Shown here piece after piece: positions 1-11,845 of a DNA stretch of 51,304 nt. The first letter of the stretch is position 1. Each line of letters starts with the position of its first letter. The translations under genes were made by a program, and so were the position numbers. The DNA is taken from contig QPMI01000543.1 of NCBI GenBank assembly GCA_004431415.1, forward strand, positions 1 to 51,304, written 5' to 3'. The DNA is from Cyanophora paradoxa. Its lineage: Eukaryota > Glaucocystophyceae > Cyanophorales > Cyanophoraceae. The notes under the pieces are model-generated. The model made no database searches and had not been told where the DNA came from. It worked only from the letters and a program-made list of their open reading frames with translations.

Positions 1-85
1 CGCATCGATGGAGCTGGATCGATCTTTGTCGCGTCCTGAAGGATGTAGTCGCCCCCGAAACGAAGCAGACGCGCGGGTTGGATGG
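1..85 (-). CDS. possible exon running off the left edge
   Basis: On the minus strand one frame stays open and protein-like from about 85 to the window edge, including the string RLLRFGGDYILQDATKIDP. A CAG acceptor lies just before it, at about 97-99. No domain is recognised. It could be an internal exon of a gene that continues left of the window. The support is frame quality only. Confidence 0.25.
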
Positions 86-559
86 CAGAAGATTCTGTGC
101 AACAGCCCGTCATCGTCTGGCCGCACGCGCCACGGGTAGTAGCTCTCGCTGGAGCTCGCGCTTGTGGGAATCGCGTTCAGAAGACGACGTTCTTTGGGTC
201 GACGGCGAGGACGCGATTCGTTCGCTGCAACTTTTCGTTGATGGTTTCATCAAGTCCCCACCAAAGACCCGTGGCGCGTTGTCTACGATGGACGCGTCCG
301 CACGATGCTGGCGCGACGACGACACACTTGAAATCACACATGCTGCGCCACAACGCCGCTGCGGTATTTCTCAGAGCTCCGTGATATCGAGAGGAAATTG
401 AGGCCGTGCTGCTCTCCGAACGGGACAGGTTCCATTGCGCGCTGCTGACGATGATGGTATCTTGACGCGATCGGAATTGGCTCTCCTCACTCTCGGCCTG
501 CACGGACGTCTTGGTGTCAGATTGATTAGGTCGCGTATACGTACGGAATTCAAAGCACT

Positions 560-1860
560 CTATTGAACTATAGCTAGCTGCAATGGAACGCTATTGTGGG
601 CGTCGTTTGCGTGCCAGGAGCGTCGCATGCGCGCATTCAAGCAATAGATACACGTGAAGCACGACATAGACGTGACAGACGCCAGCTGGTTGTTGTCCTG
701 GAGGGCGCGAAAAGGACCCGGTCTGCAAGAGTCGCGTGCGCGGGCCGCAGATGTCAAGGTTGATCACGAGGGGTGCACGAGCAGCCGCGACCGCGTTTCA
801 CGACGGGCAGGGGAACGGCATGGCGCAGTGCTTGCGGTGAGCCGGTAGTAGTGGCGTTTGGGCCCGGTCGTCGAGCTCGAGAGGTAGCAGCTGCACCGAT
901 CAGGAATCGATCTGTTACCGAGTCGTCTGGATCAGGAACGGTGGGCGACGGTCGATTTCCGGATGCTCCGCTGGCAATCTTATTACACAGCTGGGCAGAA
1001 CTTACCGCGGGGTGTTGGCCGTTACAATCTGGGCCCCTGCAGCTCGACCTCGTCGCGGCTGATTTCTCCGACCCCTCTGGCTCACTGCCTTCGTCATGCC
1101 GCCGCTGCTGGCGCTGGAGCTCTCATCATCGCTTCGCTCCCTCTGCGCCGTGCACGCCACTGCCACGCGCCGCCGCGCCGCCGCGCTTGAGCAGCTGCTG
1201 CGCCGGTCAGATCCGCTCGAGTCGCCCGCGCCGGCCACGGCTGGACGCTTAGAAGGTGCTCCGCCTTGCTCTCCGGGCGCGCGCGGCCGCGCGCCTCCGC
1301 CGGCGCAGGTGCTGCGCGCAGAAAGGCCAACGCGGGATGTCACGCATTAGCATTCGTGCGGTCGCAACAGACGCAAGCTTGAAGAGGCCGATCGCGAGAG
1401 AGCGGCCCGAAATGCAATGGCAATGCAAATTCGATCGGATTCTATAGCTAGACGCGCGCACCTCGCGGATCGGCTCTGGTGCGGAGCCGCAGCGCACGGC
1501 AGATTCGTCAGAGGTGGACTTGCGCTTTGCTCGAATGGGGCGACCGCCACTGGACCCTCTTGATCTTTTTGTCGGAGGGCTTTCTCCCGCGACTCCGGAG
1601 CTCTTCCCCCCTGGCGGCTGCGGCTGCGGCTCCATCTCCAGAGTCCGATTGTCTCGTCGGCACCGCGCTTCCGCGACATCACCCCGGCCGGAGCCTGGGG
1701 GTTGAAGATACATCTGCGTGTGCATTTGAATTTGTAAGTCGTTGTGCGCACTGCGAGATATAGAATTATAACGATGTCGAGTGCGTGCGAGACGATGAAT
1801 CAGGTGCAGGAAGAGTCCATAGTGGCAGGCAGCTAGATTATTATTAAGCCACTGGGCGCT
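560..1860. other. stretch without a supported gene
   Basis: Open frames exist on both strands, but they overlap heavily, are rich in Arg, Ala and Ser, and show no domain or convincing splice structure. It may hold the 3' part of the minus-strand gene that ends near 1870, or be intergenic. Confidence 0.4.
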
Positions 1861-1869
1861 CTTGCGCAA

Positions 1870-3495
1870 GGAACGAACCTTGCGCATGCGGTGCAGGCGT
1901 GCTGGCGGGGGTGCCGGGGCCCGGACCAACGTTCCGGCGTTCAAAGCCGCTTTGCGCTGCTCTAGCCGAGCAGTGCGTTCCGCCAACTCCACTTCAGCCT
2001 TGTCCAGCTTGTACATCAGCTCTTGGATCTCGAGATCCTCGTTTGACGCGCCCTGCGAGATCGCGTGTTCAGTTCGAGTACAACGTCGCATCCTGCGGGA
2101 AACAGGCGCTGCGCATGCGCCCTGCGATTGGGGTCCCAGGAAACGCACTCCTTTGCTCTTGCCTTCTGCAGATCCCTCTTCAGCTTGATCGTCTTGCCCC
2201 AAACTCTGGACCGCTGATCCGCGAGCTTTCGCAGCTGTTCGTCGGCAACCCCGTGTACAAGAAGCCTGCGACACCTCGCATCAGTGATTTCGATCGGTCG
2301 CGAGGTCTCGCCCCCCAAGCGGCTGCACAAACCAGGACTCCTTGCAGCCGTAGCGGGTGCGAACCAACTCGACACGCTTGGCCGCGATGTCGACACCCGC
2401 CTCCCGCATCTCCTCGCAGAAGATGTTGACGATGTCGCGCTGCGCAAGCTCGTCCGTCTTCCATTCGTAGACCAGCGCCCGCTCCAGATCGCGGGATCCA
2501 AAATCCATCTTGATTTTGAAAACCACGGCCTCTGCAGCTAGGCATGCGCACGCAAGCGATTCAGCACGCGCAACGGTGCCGATCATGGGCGCGTAGAGCA
2601 CGGATCGAAATCGGACCGTCAGAGTCCAAGTCGCTTGTGTCGGTTGGCGGGGAAATGCAGCAGCAGGGATTCGGAGTCCGATCGCGTTCGCGCGCTGCGC
2701 ATGCACACGGGGTCAGCAACTGAAATCGAGGGGGCCAGATTGCGCGCCAGAACGCGTGGCGGCAAATATGTGGACGTACGTAAACTTTGCTCGTCGGTTT
2801 CGCCGTCATCGTCGCAGGGGATGGAGAGGCGGAAGCCGCTTGGCATGAGGATGTCCTGCGCCTCTCGCAGCGACGAGCACCATTCGGCTTCCAGCCCCTT
2901 TGGCACGGCGTATTCGAATCCATCCAGGTCGTGAATCGGGAGCGCGTCGGCAGCGGGGACGACAGGCACGCCTCCGCGTTCACGCGTAGCTGACGTGCGC
3001 AAAGACACGAAACCGTTAGAGAAGGCCGGACGATCAGCGAACTCTGCCGGCCGGACAATGAATTAAGATCTATATTGCATTGTTCCGGGTCGAACCTGGG
3101 TCGGTTTCCGCACAGAAGGTGCGTGCGCGGGCCTGCAACTCGCAAAGCAAGCGCAAAGCAATGTCCTTTCCCATCGATACGAGGCCGCAGTGGGCAAGGT
3201 CGTGGGACAGCATGCGATCGCCAGACTCGATGATGAGGAGGTCCCGCTCGCCACCTGCCACGGTGGCCACTTCGCCGTGGCACGCTATCACGGGGACATC
3301 GCTCGCAGCACGGCGGAGCAGGCCTTCCAGGCGCAGCACGACCAGATCGGAAAGCTGTAAAAGGAGCTTGAGCGCGGGGTTGTCCCCCTCGCGATCGCCC
3401 GCCTCGGATGGCTGCCGCCGTGTGGAGACGACGTCGAAGTCGACTTGGGCGGCTTCAATTTCGCCTCGTACAGCTCCCTCGAAGCATCTGCTCAT
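1870..3495 (-). CDS. multi-exon gene of unknown function, possibly a degenerate RING-type paralogue
   Basis: A chain of protein-like segments runs leftwards in changing frames, as expected for short exons. Segments lie at about 3495-3080 (starting MSRCFEGAVRGEIEAAQVDF), 2960-2790, 2530-2290 (ending near CKESWFVQPLG), 2280-2130 and 2060-1870. The last two are Lys/Arg/Glu-rich and probably coiled coil (KTIKLKRDLQKAR; ELMYKLDKAEVELAERTARL). The first segment holds a Cys/His cluster (IACHGE, then LSHDLAHCG, then RTFCAETD) that is loosely arranged like the RING-like protein at 6.3-7.3 kb but lacks several ligands. The start at 3495 is preferred because a TATA-like box lies about 50 bases upstream. 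Exon borders are not resolved and the function is unknown. Confidence 0.45.
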
Positions 3496-3544
3496 GCGGA
3501 ACGTTACCCATGCCGCGGCGCAAGGAGCTCGAGGCGCCAGAAGG

Positions 3545-3556
3545 TTTATTTAAAGG
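3545..3556 (-). promoter_or_regulatory. TATA-like box upstream of the 3495 start
   Basis: The minus strand reads CCTTTAAATAAACC here, about 50 bases upstream of the ATG at 3495. Position and composition suit a core promoter. This is inferred from sequence only. Confidence 0.35.
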
Positions 3557-3643
3557 TGATCATGATCATGAGCGCAGGACGCGGGTGCAATTAAATGTGA
3601 TGGATGGACGACTGTGTAAAAGCTTGCGATTGCATGAAACGCT

Positions 3644-4414
3644 TCAACCGCAGTCTGAGATCCCGTTAAACGCACCTAGCAATATGAGCAGCTCGCGAAT
3701 CGGGCGGCGATGGGAGCCGCCTGCATCGCTGATGGCTGAGACGTCCACTTTGCCCTTGCCGAAATCAGGTCTGAGGCGGTTGATTCGGGTAGCAGACTCG
3801 GCTAGAAATGCCTCGAAACGGTCCTCCAGCGATGGGAGACAATGCACGGGTGATCCGAGGGTACCGCGTTCGCCAACTCCAGCCGGCGAATCGATGACGG
3901 TCTTCTTGAATTCAACGAAGAGCTCCAGTGCAGTCTTGAGGGCCTGCTTGCGCATGCATGGACGCGTCGGCTTCGAGTCCTCGGGCTGATTGAGACCGGC
4001 CGCGGTCAACATCCATTTGAGGAGCTGCGGTCGTCGCTGCAGAGGCCGGCGACGACGCCGACGGCGTTGTCGACAGAGGCTGTTGCACAAATGGCGGTGC
4101 CCTGCCAATGTTGACCCGGAGCTGTCGGCCCCGCGCCTTCTGCGCCGGCAGCCTCTCCTTTGATGTCACATCGACATCGAACGTGGCCGCGGTAGAGGAC
4201 GATACGAGCCCGCCGGCTCGGCCCCACGTCGGCCGCGCACCAGGGGATCAATATCGGTGATGGCAACCCGACGAGTTCGCCAAAGTTGTGGAGGCGCCAG
4301 CGACGGAATACGTGAAGCGAATGTCGTGCTGCGGGCCATGTCCTCCTCGGCGCTCTCCCAGGCGCCTTGAGAGAGCTTCGCCTTTAAAGTGCCAGTATCT
4401 GCACGCGGGCCCAC
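3644..4414 (-). CDS. unknown protein, at least two exons
   Basis: Coding-like segments are 4414-4200 (starting MGPRADTGTLKAKLSQGAWE), a Ser/Thr/Ala-rich stretch near 4160-3990, and a well-formed segment at about 3960-3678 (including LKTALELFVEFKKTV and LEDRFEAFLAESATRINRL, probably helical). The last segment ends in RELLILLG at a good donor of the GTGCGT type near 3676, so the protein should continue into a further exon. No family is recognised. It may be separate from, or the 5' part of, the gene that follows at 3495. Confidence 0.4.
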
Positions 4415-4771
4415 ATGGCCAAGCAGCCCGCCGATTCAGGTAGGTCTGCGTCGAGAGATTGTCTCCGCCTACGCTTCCGCACCCCCATACGTCGCGAATT
4501 TCATTGCCCCTGCGAATGAAGGCGAATCGAATTCAGCGCGGAGTGGTATCGTTTGCGAGCCGTCGATGGCATCGCATTTGAAAGCAATGGGATCCGGACG
4601 TATTTGCGTAAGCAATTCGAAGTTCATCCAATTCTACCCCAAAATCCGTCGCCCCTGAAGCAATCGTGCGACGCATGCGCACCTGGACCGGGGCCTCGTC
4701 GTTTCCGCCGACACTGAAATCCACCCGCGCGCTTCCACCCGCTTTCGAATTCGAGATCTACGCGACAGTAA

Positions 4772-6180
4772 TCAGGTGCACTCGTACGCGCGAGCCATCA
4801 TTGATTCTTCATGGAGAGGCTCTTTATAGCTAGCGCTAGCTTCGGCGCACGCTTGCGTCGGCGATGCCTCGGCTCCCATCTTCGTGGCCTGCATAAAGCC
4901 GTGGAAAGCCACCAGCGCCATGCTGAGCGCGGGCTCGATCTCCCCACGTGCTCCAAGCTCCGCTGCATCACGGCGTCGGCATCGGTGATTTCGCAGTCCG
5001 AGTCATTGATGCGGCGCGCTCGAGCTTCTCTCGAGGAAGGTCTCGAGTCGCAACTTGGCAGCCAGCCGAGCCTGCCGTTCGATCCGCTCCCCGGCCTCGA
5101 AATGCTTGCAGCGGGGTCGATGTCGATCTCCAGCACCCGGGCCGATGGCGAGGTGCGCCTTTGAGCCCGAGCTCGAGGAGAGCTGCAGCTGGAGGTGCGG
5201 GGATACATGTGGGTGGCGCGGCATCGATATCAGCCGAGTACGCGCGGAGCGGTATCTGATGCATGAGGCGCGCGCACCGACTTTGGATCGCCCCCGCGAT
5301 CGCTCAAGGGTAGAGATGGGTAGCGCGACCACTGTCGACGTTGGTGGCGGCTCCAAGTCCGCGGTCCGCGGCCGGCGCTGGCGGCGCGGCGGATCGCGAG
5401 TGCGGACCCAAGCCGGGGCCGGCTGCAGCTGCGGCCGCGGTCGCCGCCACGCAGAGTCGCCCTGGCCGGGGCACAACGCGGCGTCGTGCACCGCGTCCGA
5501 GGCGAGATACTCCTTGAAAGAGAGGGCAAGGGCGACGTTGCCGGCTGCATCGATACACTTGCAGCTTGCAACTGGGCCGCCGATCCCCCGCCCTCCTCTG
5601 AATCTTTCAAGACGATCGCGATCTTGAACGAGCCGGAGGGAGTGCAGGAGCTCGCCACAGCCTTTGCGACTGCCGGCGGGGGCGGGAGCGATGGCGGCAG
5701 CGGCGCCGGCGGGTCTGTCGGTAGTTGAATTAATTAATTGTGAGATGCAAATGCAGTGATGAGCGTTTGTATGTGCCGCGAAAATGAGAATGTATATATT
5801 TTGTACGTAGGCGCACCGATTTTGAGGATGGGCTTTGCAGTTTTGGACTCCGAGGACGTCGACAGCAGAGAATCGAGCCAAAACGGGGAGAGATCGGGAT
5901 CCTTGACATCTGGAGCGACGAGACTGCCGAGGGTGGGGCCCTCTTTGTGGACGCTCTTGAACCGGAGATCGTGCTTCGCGCCCATCAGCTCCTCCACCTC
6001 TGCCCAGGAAGGTCCGAGAGCTTCCTTCAACGGGGCAAGGATTTGGGCGCGGGCACAGAAGACATCTTTGACCCAACCATGAGGTCAGGAGACAGGCCAG
6101 CAGACTCTCCAGCAGGCTCCGATTCTTCTTCTTCTCGAGCTCGTCTTTGCAACCGGTAGGGCTTGACCTGGATCTGGCAC
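4772..6180 (-). CDS. multi-exon gene, paralogue of the RING-like neighbour
   Basis: Segments in order are: about 6165-6075 (CKDELEKKKNRSLLESLLAC, helical); 6030-5812 (SWAEVEELMGAKHDLRFKSV, then PFWLDSLLST), ending at a GTGCGC donor; 5660-5470 (FKIAIVLKDSEEGGGSAAQL, then ALSFKEYLASDAVHDAALCP); 5100-5035 (FEAGERIERQARLAAKLRLE); and a last exon to the TGA at 4772. Near the end, ITDADAVMQRSLEHV followed by GEI and a MAL-x-x-F motif aligns with LTAEEAQVAVECAAR, GEI and MAL in the gene at 6.3-7.3 kb. The alignment needs one more G in the G4 run near 4941, so an indel is likely. Function is unknown, and the paralogy is inferred by eye. Confidence 0.45.
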
Positions 6181-6299
6181 GCTCGCGGAGTGGCAGTAAG
6201 CAAAAGCGAAGGCCGAGCGGTGGCGCGCAGCCACCCGCGGTCTATGTCTAAAATTCCAAGCAGGCGCCTGTACATGTAGAGCAGCGCATGCGCAGGCCT

Positions 6300-7300
6300 A
6301 GGTCGCGGCAAAATAGAATCGGTTTGCTGACGCACCTGCCTCTTTCGCACCGCTTGTACTCTCGACGAGGCAGATGTCGAGAGACACGGAAGACTGTTCG
6401 CCGCATGCCGAAGCCGACTTGCCATCGTCCCCCTCGAGCTCCCCGCCGGCCTTGCTGACATTGCACTGGCTACGATGGACGGCTTTCCCGGCTTCCAACC
6501 AGCAGAAGACGAACCCCAGCGCCATGCCAGCTCTCGGGGATCTCTCCACGTGCCGCGCACTCGACGGCCACTTGGGCCTCCTCCGCGGTGAGCGTGTACC
6601 TCCCGTTGCGGGCGAGCTTGAGCTTCTCCTCCAGTGCTTTTCCAGCATACGCCTGCTCCGGTCGACGAGTTCCCGACACTCGATGTGGGTGAGAGCTCCA
6701 GGGCGGGCTCCTTGTCCTTTGCGGGCGGGGACGCGGGGAGTGCGCTAGCGCTAGCGCTTGGCGGTTGCACGTCGGAGACGAGGTCCGCAAATGACATTCC
6801 GTGGGGGAGGTGAAGATTGCCCAACCGCACATGATTGGTGCAGGCGCAGCACTGGATCTCCGTGTCGGCGGTCAATTGGCCTCCGCTCTGCACGCACGCA
6901 AAAGCATGTTAATTGCTTGCCAGTACTAGCCCTCTGCTTGTCTGGAACGAGAGGCGTGGCGTCGACGTCGACGTTTTGCATTCTAGAAACACAAAGGTAG
7001 ATATCGATGGCACGCCGCCCGCGGCCGGCTCTAGATATGCAGCAAGCGCTGGATGTCCATTTAGCGAGCAGGTGGATTGTATATATGAGCGCACCGTGCG
7101 TTTGTTCTTCGCCGATTGTACGAGCTCGCGACAATGCTCCAAGCAAACGATGTGGGCTTGACCATGACATAGCACGTGAAGGATGACATAGTCCTCGGCC
7201 TTTTGACCGACCATGTCTCGGGATTGATCAGTGCACAGGGCGCAAGCCGTGATCTTGTCGTCGTCGACTCCGGAGAGGTACGTCGCCGAATGCGAGCGGA
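6300..7300 (-). CDS. RING-like zinc-finger protein, multi-exon
   Basis: The first visible exon (about 7290-7095) carries CALC, then 21 residues, then LCHGQAHIVCLEHC, and ends at an ACG|GTGCGC donor. After an intron, the exon from 6887 carries EIQCCACTNHV. Together the ligands read C-x2-C, C, H-x2-C-x3-C and C-x2-C, the order of a RING domain split by an intron at phase 0. Downstream are helical segments (GKALEEKLKLARNGRYTLTA, 6655-6600) and a GEI...MAL block near 6525 that is one base out of frame, followed by an open frame to 6298. RING proteins usually act as ubiquitin ligases with an E2 partner. That role is inferred here. The start and full exon set are unresolved. Confidence 0.5.
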
Positions 7301-7820
7301 GATCAGCTCGTCATGGGAAGGGGGCTCCTTCAGAGGGGCGAGCGGGAGGAAACGCTCCAGATCGAAATCGACGGCGTCTTCTTGCGCAAGTTGAACCGGA
7401 GGGCGGCTCTCGCGGACGGTGCCTGCATCTGTTGCGTACGAAAGTCATTCGTCTCGCGCACCCTTCAGCTTGTTGCGGAGGAAACGTCAAGCGGTAACAT
7501 TGGGGATTCGAATTCGGGAACAGGAACGCAAACTTAGACTCTTCCGTCGGCTTAAGGTCGGCGTGGGGAGATTTGAATTATTGGGAGGCAACCGCTTGAT
7601 TTGACACGCAAGACGTTTGCGATTGATCATTTATAAGGAATGCAAGATTTAAGAAACACTGGATGCCAGCTGCAGGCTGCAATTGTACAACTAGCACGTC
7701 GATTCGCAATTGATCGTGTATGAGCGCAGAAGGATCGCGAGTACTAGTTCGATTCAAATCAAAGGTAACCAAATCAGGCCACACGTGCACGGACCGAGAT
7801 ATTCGGCAACGAATGTCCAA
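7300..7820. other. intergenic stretch, nothing clear
   Basis: Part of 7300-7500 may be 5' coding sequence of the RING-like gene (a minus frame with HDELISARIRR). The rest is lower in GC, without a domain, a long frame or a structured repeat. Confidence 0.35.
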
Positions 7821-7823
7821 ACG

Positions 7824-9352
7824 TCATGGGCTGAAAATCGCGAATCGTCTCCTGGAGGAGAGCAAGCGAACGATGGTAGAACAGTCGATCAGGAAGGCCA
7901 GTTCGGGGATGCCAGCCCGACGTCGACTCGCTGAAATGCCATAGCGTATTGTCGCTGCGATACATGTGCGAAAGGAAGCCAACTGCGTCACGACCGAGAC
8001 GTTGCGGAGATGATCGAGCTTGCTCATAACAGGGAATAGCAGCTGAAAATCGTTCGCATAAATCGTAGCGCCGGACAGAACAAGGCGCGTCACGATGGAG
8101 ATGAGACATTCGATACGATTTCGAACTCTCTTATTTTCCGCGTCTCCGGTGCCACCGGTCTGTGCACGTGTGCTTTGATCGTACAATTCCACAGCAGCAT
8201 GAAGCGACTCGGCCGCAATTGTCAGCAGTCGCTTTTTGCAACATACACACGGATCGCGATCGCGGGCGTCCAGCGTACGCAGCGAGGATTCGAATTCGTT
8301 GAAGTCGACGATTTCCTCGTTAATGAAATCCTGCAGACACGTTACAATTGGCGAAAGTTACAATTATATCGAGCCAAATCGAACTTCAGCAGTACTAGTT
8401 AGCTTGGTGTCAGATGCATGCGCATATATGCGCGGCATGCAGATCTAGATCTACTTCCAACCGATACATGAGTTCAATACAACGCACCTTTGCCGTTTGG
8501 CGGTAAAAGGACAAGATGTGAGCGCAGTCTCCAGAGTGCGCTGCTTTGATGACACGAACGAGAGTAACAAGAACGCCGAGTTCATGATCCCTCTTGGAAA
8601 TTGCGTCTGCGGCTCAATTGATATGCACAACGTATACATGTGCCCGTGGGGAGTTAATTCAGAACGACGCACGTGCACCCTTGGTAACATACGCTGCCCG
8701 TAAAGTGGAAAAGCTCGCGTCTCGATCTGGGGGAGGTAACGGTGTAGAAGCCCGAAGCAGCAGGTTTTTCCGAGGTCCCTCGTTCCAGAAGAAGACCGAT
8801 CGACAAAGCCAGCCTCAAGAGGGACGCGTGCGAGTATGTTGTAACCATTTATCACGGTTGGGATGAGCAATCTGTTGGAAATCTCCATGAGCAGATCCGG
8901 AACGATTGAACCGCGACCCGCTGCAATTGCCGTCAGAAAATTGTCGAGCTCCTTGGCGTTGTGGATGAGCGCGTTCAGAGCCGCGGCGGATACGTAGGAC
9001 AGGGCTTTTCCGGGCGCGAGGGGTTCCTTTAACACGGTTGAGATGCTGAGAAAGAGCAATTTTAGCAGCTCGACTGCGGGTGGGTAGTCTTGCTCCCGCA
9101 TCTCAAGCAGCAGAGGCCGAGAACACTGCTCCAGCATGCAGCCGCCTTTTCAAGTGCAAACTTCGACTGTACAGTGCGTACGTATCAGAGAACGCAGATG
9201 CCGAATCCATGGTCTGCATTTGTGCGCACCTTTATATTATTCAAATATGACTGGAAGCGCTCATCGCGATCGAGCCGGGTCTGCAGCACGGACCCGGGCC
9301 CGGAAGGCCCAGCTGCAGGGTGCGGTACCTCCTCAAATTCCAGCCGATTAAA
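7824..9352 (-). CDS. spliced gene of unknown function, at least four exons
   Basis: Four segments join at phase 0. Exon 9352-9230 (41 codons, FNRLEFEEVPHP to FQSYLNNIK) sits between a TTTCGCAG acceptor and an AAG|GTGCGC donor. The exon from 9125 (CSRPLLLEMREQDYPPAVEL onward) is helix-rich. Exon ~8592-8488 (ELGVLVTLVRVIKAAHSGD) ends at AAG|GTGCGT. Exon 8330-7824 starts after CTGCAG with DFINEEIVDFNEFESSL and runs to a TGA. The lower border of the second exon is uncertain. The last exon contains a Cys cluster (CVCCKK) and long helices. The whole looks all-alpha, perhaps a scaffold or repeat protein. No family is recognised. Phase agreement across two junctions is the main support. Confidence 0.55.
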
Positions 9353-9505
9353 CTGCGAAACAAATTCGAGATATCATTCGGTTTCTGCGAGTGCAACGCT
9401 TTCGCATGTACATGCGTAAGTGCACGTAGGCCGATATGTGCCTATATACCGAAAATAGCTGCAGGCGCTTGCTCTTGAATTAAAAAGGATTTTAGATAAA
9501 AAGAA

Positions 9506-9985
9506 CTAGACGTTATATTCACTCTTCGAATTAGCAAGACGTGCCTGCGAGAGAATCAAATGGATGATTGCAAAATAGGGTCCACGTCGCTTTTGATACG
9601 TATTTGGATTGACAGTTAACGTTGTAGCGTCATCGGAAGGGATAGCGGTAGCGACAGATGAAGACTTGTCGATCGCGAGGCCAAAGTTTTGAAACTGGAC
9701 GCCGACGATCATGTCGCTCTCCGAGATAGAGGTGCGATCGTGCAGCTGCTCCAAGTGCTCCTCGGAGAAGTCATAGCGACTGATGCAGCTGAAGGCATCC
9801 AGGAGATTTAGAACAACACGCCCCGATTCGCGCTTTGAAATTTCGTCTCGCGGTTGGAAATCAACAAGCGAAGGAAGCAGATTGATCTGACAATTGGCAA
9901 GTGCATGAATGAAAGGATGGTGCACGTTCATAAACCAGCCGCCGACTGTGCCAATCCGGCGCACTGCGGCATCGAAATCGAATAC
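9506..9985 (-). CDS. protein-like ORF, probable upstream exon or separate gene
   Basis: An open frame of about 155 codons on the minus strand (containing VRRIGTVGGWFMNVHHPFIH and RESGRVVLNLLDAFSCISRY) ends at 9506. Composition is balanced, unlike shadow frames nearby. No initiator is certain: an in-frame stop lies just before it, so it may begin after an acceptor. It may be the first part of the gene at 7824-9352. No domain is recognised. Confidence 0.4.
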   Translation of the reverse strand, partial: VFDFDAAVRRIGTVGGWFMNVHHPFIHALANCQINLLPSLVDFQPRDEISKRESGRVVLNLLDAFSCISRYDFSEEHLEQLHDRTSISESDMIVGVQFQNFGLAIDKSSSVATAIPSDDATTLTVNPNTYQKRRGPYFAIIHLILSQARLANSKSEYNV

Positions 9986-10206
9986 CGGTTGTTAAAAGCG
10001 TGCACGTACGCGTGTGGAATTGAATGCTTATACGGATAGTTTCATTTGGTCATAGGAAACCGATCTAGAACGAAGATAAGACGTGCGCATACACGGACGC
10101 ATGTGCATGCGAGCATTTTGAAATGATAACATTTGGAATCGGGATCCGATGATCCAACCGTTCGGTTGGAGCGCGAGCGAATCGGCCGCGGACCGGGCGT
10201 CTAATC

Positions 10207-11467
10207 TCAAATATGTTGGACAAATATTGTATATGGTGCGTAATTATTGAACGCAGAGATATATGCCGCGAGCTGAGCACCGTGAGCGAATTCGCCACCA
10301 GTGGATCCGGAGTCGCACCCGTGCACGTACCGTCTGAGATAGCGACCCTGGGCATGCATATGCATGTGCACAGACATGCACACGCGCGCGTGAGTATTGT
10401 GCACAAATCACGATCACGTTCAATGCACGATTTTTTATTATAATAATAGTCATAATTGATTGCGGATCGTATTTTGTTTGAGAGACTATAGCTACGGTGG
10501 GACGGATCGCAGCTATAGGCGAGCTTGAAGAAACGATGCACGCACGCACCTCCAGAAGCAACGTTCCAGCGCGAGTTGCGGGGATTGGAGCGCTTGCAGT
10601 TGCAGCTGCCAGCACCGCGAACAAGAATGGCAAAAGGGTTTCAACAGCACTCGGCTCGAGAGTTGAGACCGTGAAGCGACTGTGGGCGAAGCGGTACTCG
10701 CAGGAATTCGAATGATCTCGCCATTCCAACGTGGCGAGGTCGATACCATAAAACGTCTCGTCGGGAGAGAGGGATTCCCGGAGGTAATCATCGGAGAGGC
10801 GCCGGCGTAGGCCTCCACGAGCTCTGTAGCCCATGGCGAGGGCGAAGCTGTAGCCACCGCGCTGCTTGGGGCAGGCCCCCGAGCGAACAAGCTGATCGAC
10901 GGTCTCGATGTAAGCCCCGAGGCGGCTCTGAGCGTGACGCGTCTTGATGCAGCCGGCGTACGTCCCGGCGTACACCGCAAGGAGGAGGGCCCGTCCGTGC
11001 CCCGCATCGACCGCCGCCCCCGCCTCCAGAAGCTGAGCGACAATCTCCCTCCGCCCCCCGGCAGATGCGGCGGCCAGGGCGAGGTCTAGCTGGGCAGCCC
11101 GATCCGCCGCCCCCCGCACGGAGTGCGCGTCGCCGGCGGTACCGGCAACAGCGGTCGCGAGCTGCTCGGCAACGCGGGCCGCGTCGCCCTTGAACGCTGC
11201 GAAAGCCAGCTCGGAGCTCAGAACGCAGGCGGCGAGCTCGATGTCCAGACCGCCGAGCGCTCCGATGTTGGTCCCGACCGTGCCCTCGGGAACAGAGGTA
11301 TTGTGCAGTCGGGTGCAGTACGAGAAGAGGCCCTCGGTCAGCTGCTTGAGCGCCTCGTCGCAGTCGCGCGGGGCCATCCACAGCGGAAGGTCCAGCTTGG
11401 CGCCGCCCAGATCCGGAGGCCAGATGAGCGGAGGCTCGGCCATTTGCATGTCCGACAGCAACTCCAT
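10207..11467 (-). CDS. ankyrin-repeat protein, two coding exons
   Basis: Exon one, 11467-10550, starts MELLSDMQMAEPP and ends LLLE at a GAG|GTGCGTGCG donor. Exon two, 10347-10207, starts after a CCCAG acceptor (GRYLRRYVHGCD) and ends at a TGA. Both are phase 0, giving about 352 residues. Ankyrin-type units are visible around residues 110-200: LDLALAAASAGGRREIVAQL then LEAGAAVDAGHGRALLLAVY, and ETVDQLVRSGACPKQRGGYS. Ankyrin repeats bind protein partners. The partner is unknown. The ATG at 11467 follows a CCCCAG acceptor near 11490, so a short untranslated first exon behind the TATA box near 11570 is likely. Confidence 0.65.
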
Positions 11468-11565
11468 CTGGTTCGTTTTCAGAATCGACAGCCTGGGGAA
11501 AAATCCTGCTTGTGAGACCTCGCGTTCGAGAGTATGGACTCGCGAGCGCACACGCGATGGTGAAG

Positions 11566-11583
11566 TACTATATATAGATAGAA
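11566..11583 (-). promoter_or_regulatory. TATA box of the ankyrin gene
   Basis: The minus strand reads CTATCTATATATAGTACTTC, about 100 bases upstream of the ATG at 11467. A GAG|GTCTCA donor and a CCCCAG acceptor lie between them, which would allow a short 5'-UTR intron. This is a core promoter by position only. Confidence 0.4.
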
Positions 11584-11845
11584 CAAGCCTTTATACTAAT
11601 TCATTTTTAAGCTAAACCCGTTGAACGTTAACTAGCTGCATATATAGGAGCCTAGATCGGGCGAGCGAGACGACGCCCACGGCCAGGAACTGGAGCTGCA
11701 GCTGCGCATGCGCACGCTGCGGCGCTAGACACATGTACAGCGATAGCTGCGGGAAAATATAGAGATCTAGAGTCGGTAAGCCTTGAAGGTGGTCCTAGGC
11801 CTAAAGATTCAGAGGACTGCAAACGCAAACGCAGCCCGCGCTTAC

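Noticed and set aside
1249-2274. 341-codon minus frame as a single protein
   Set aside because: Only the part near 2060-1870 (coiled-coil-like) looks coding. The rest is low complexity and crosses probable introns.
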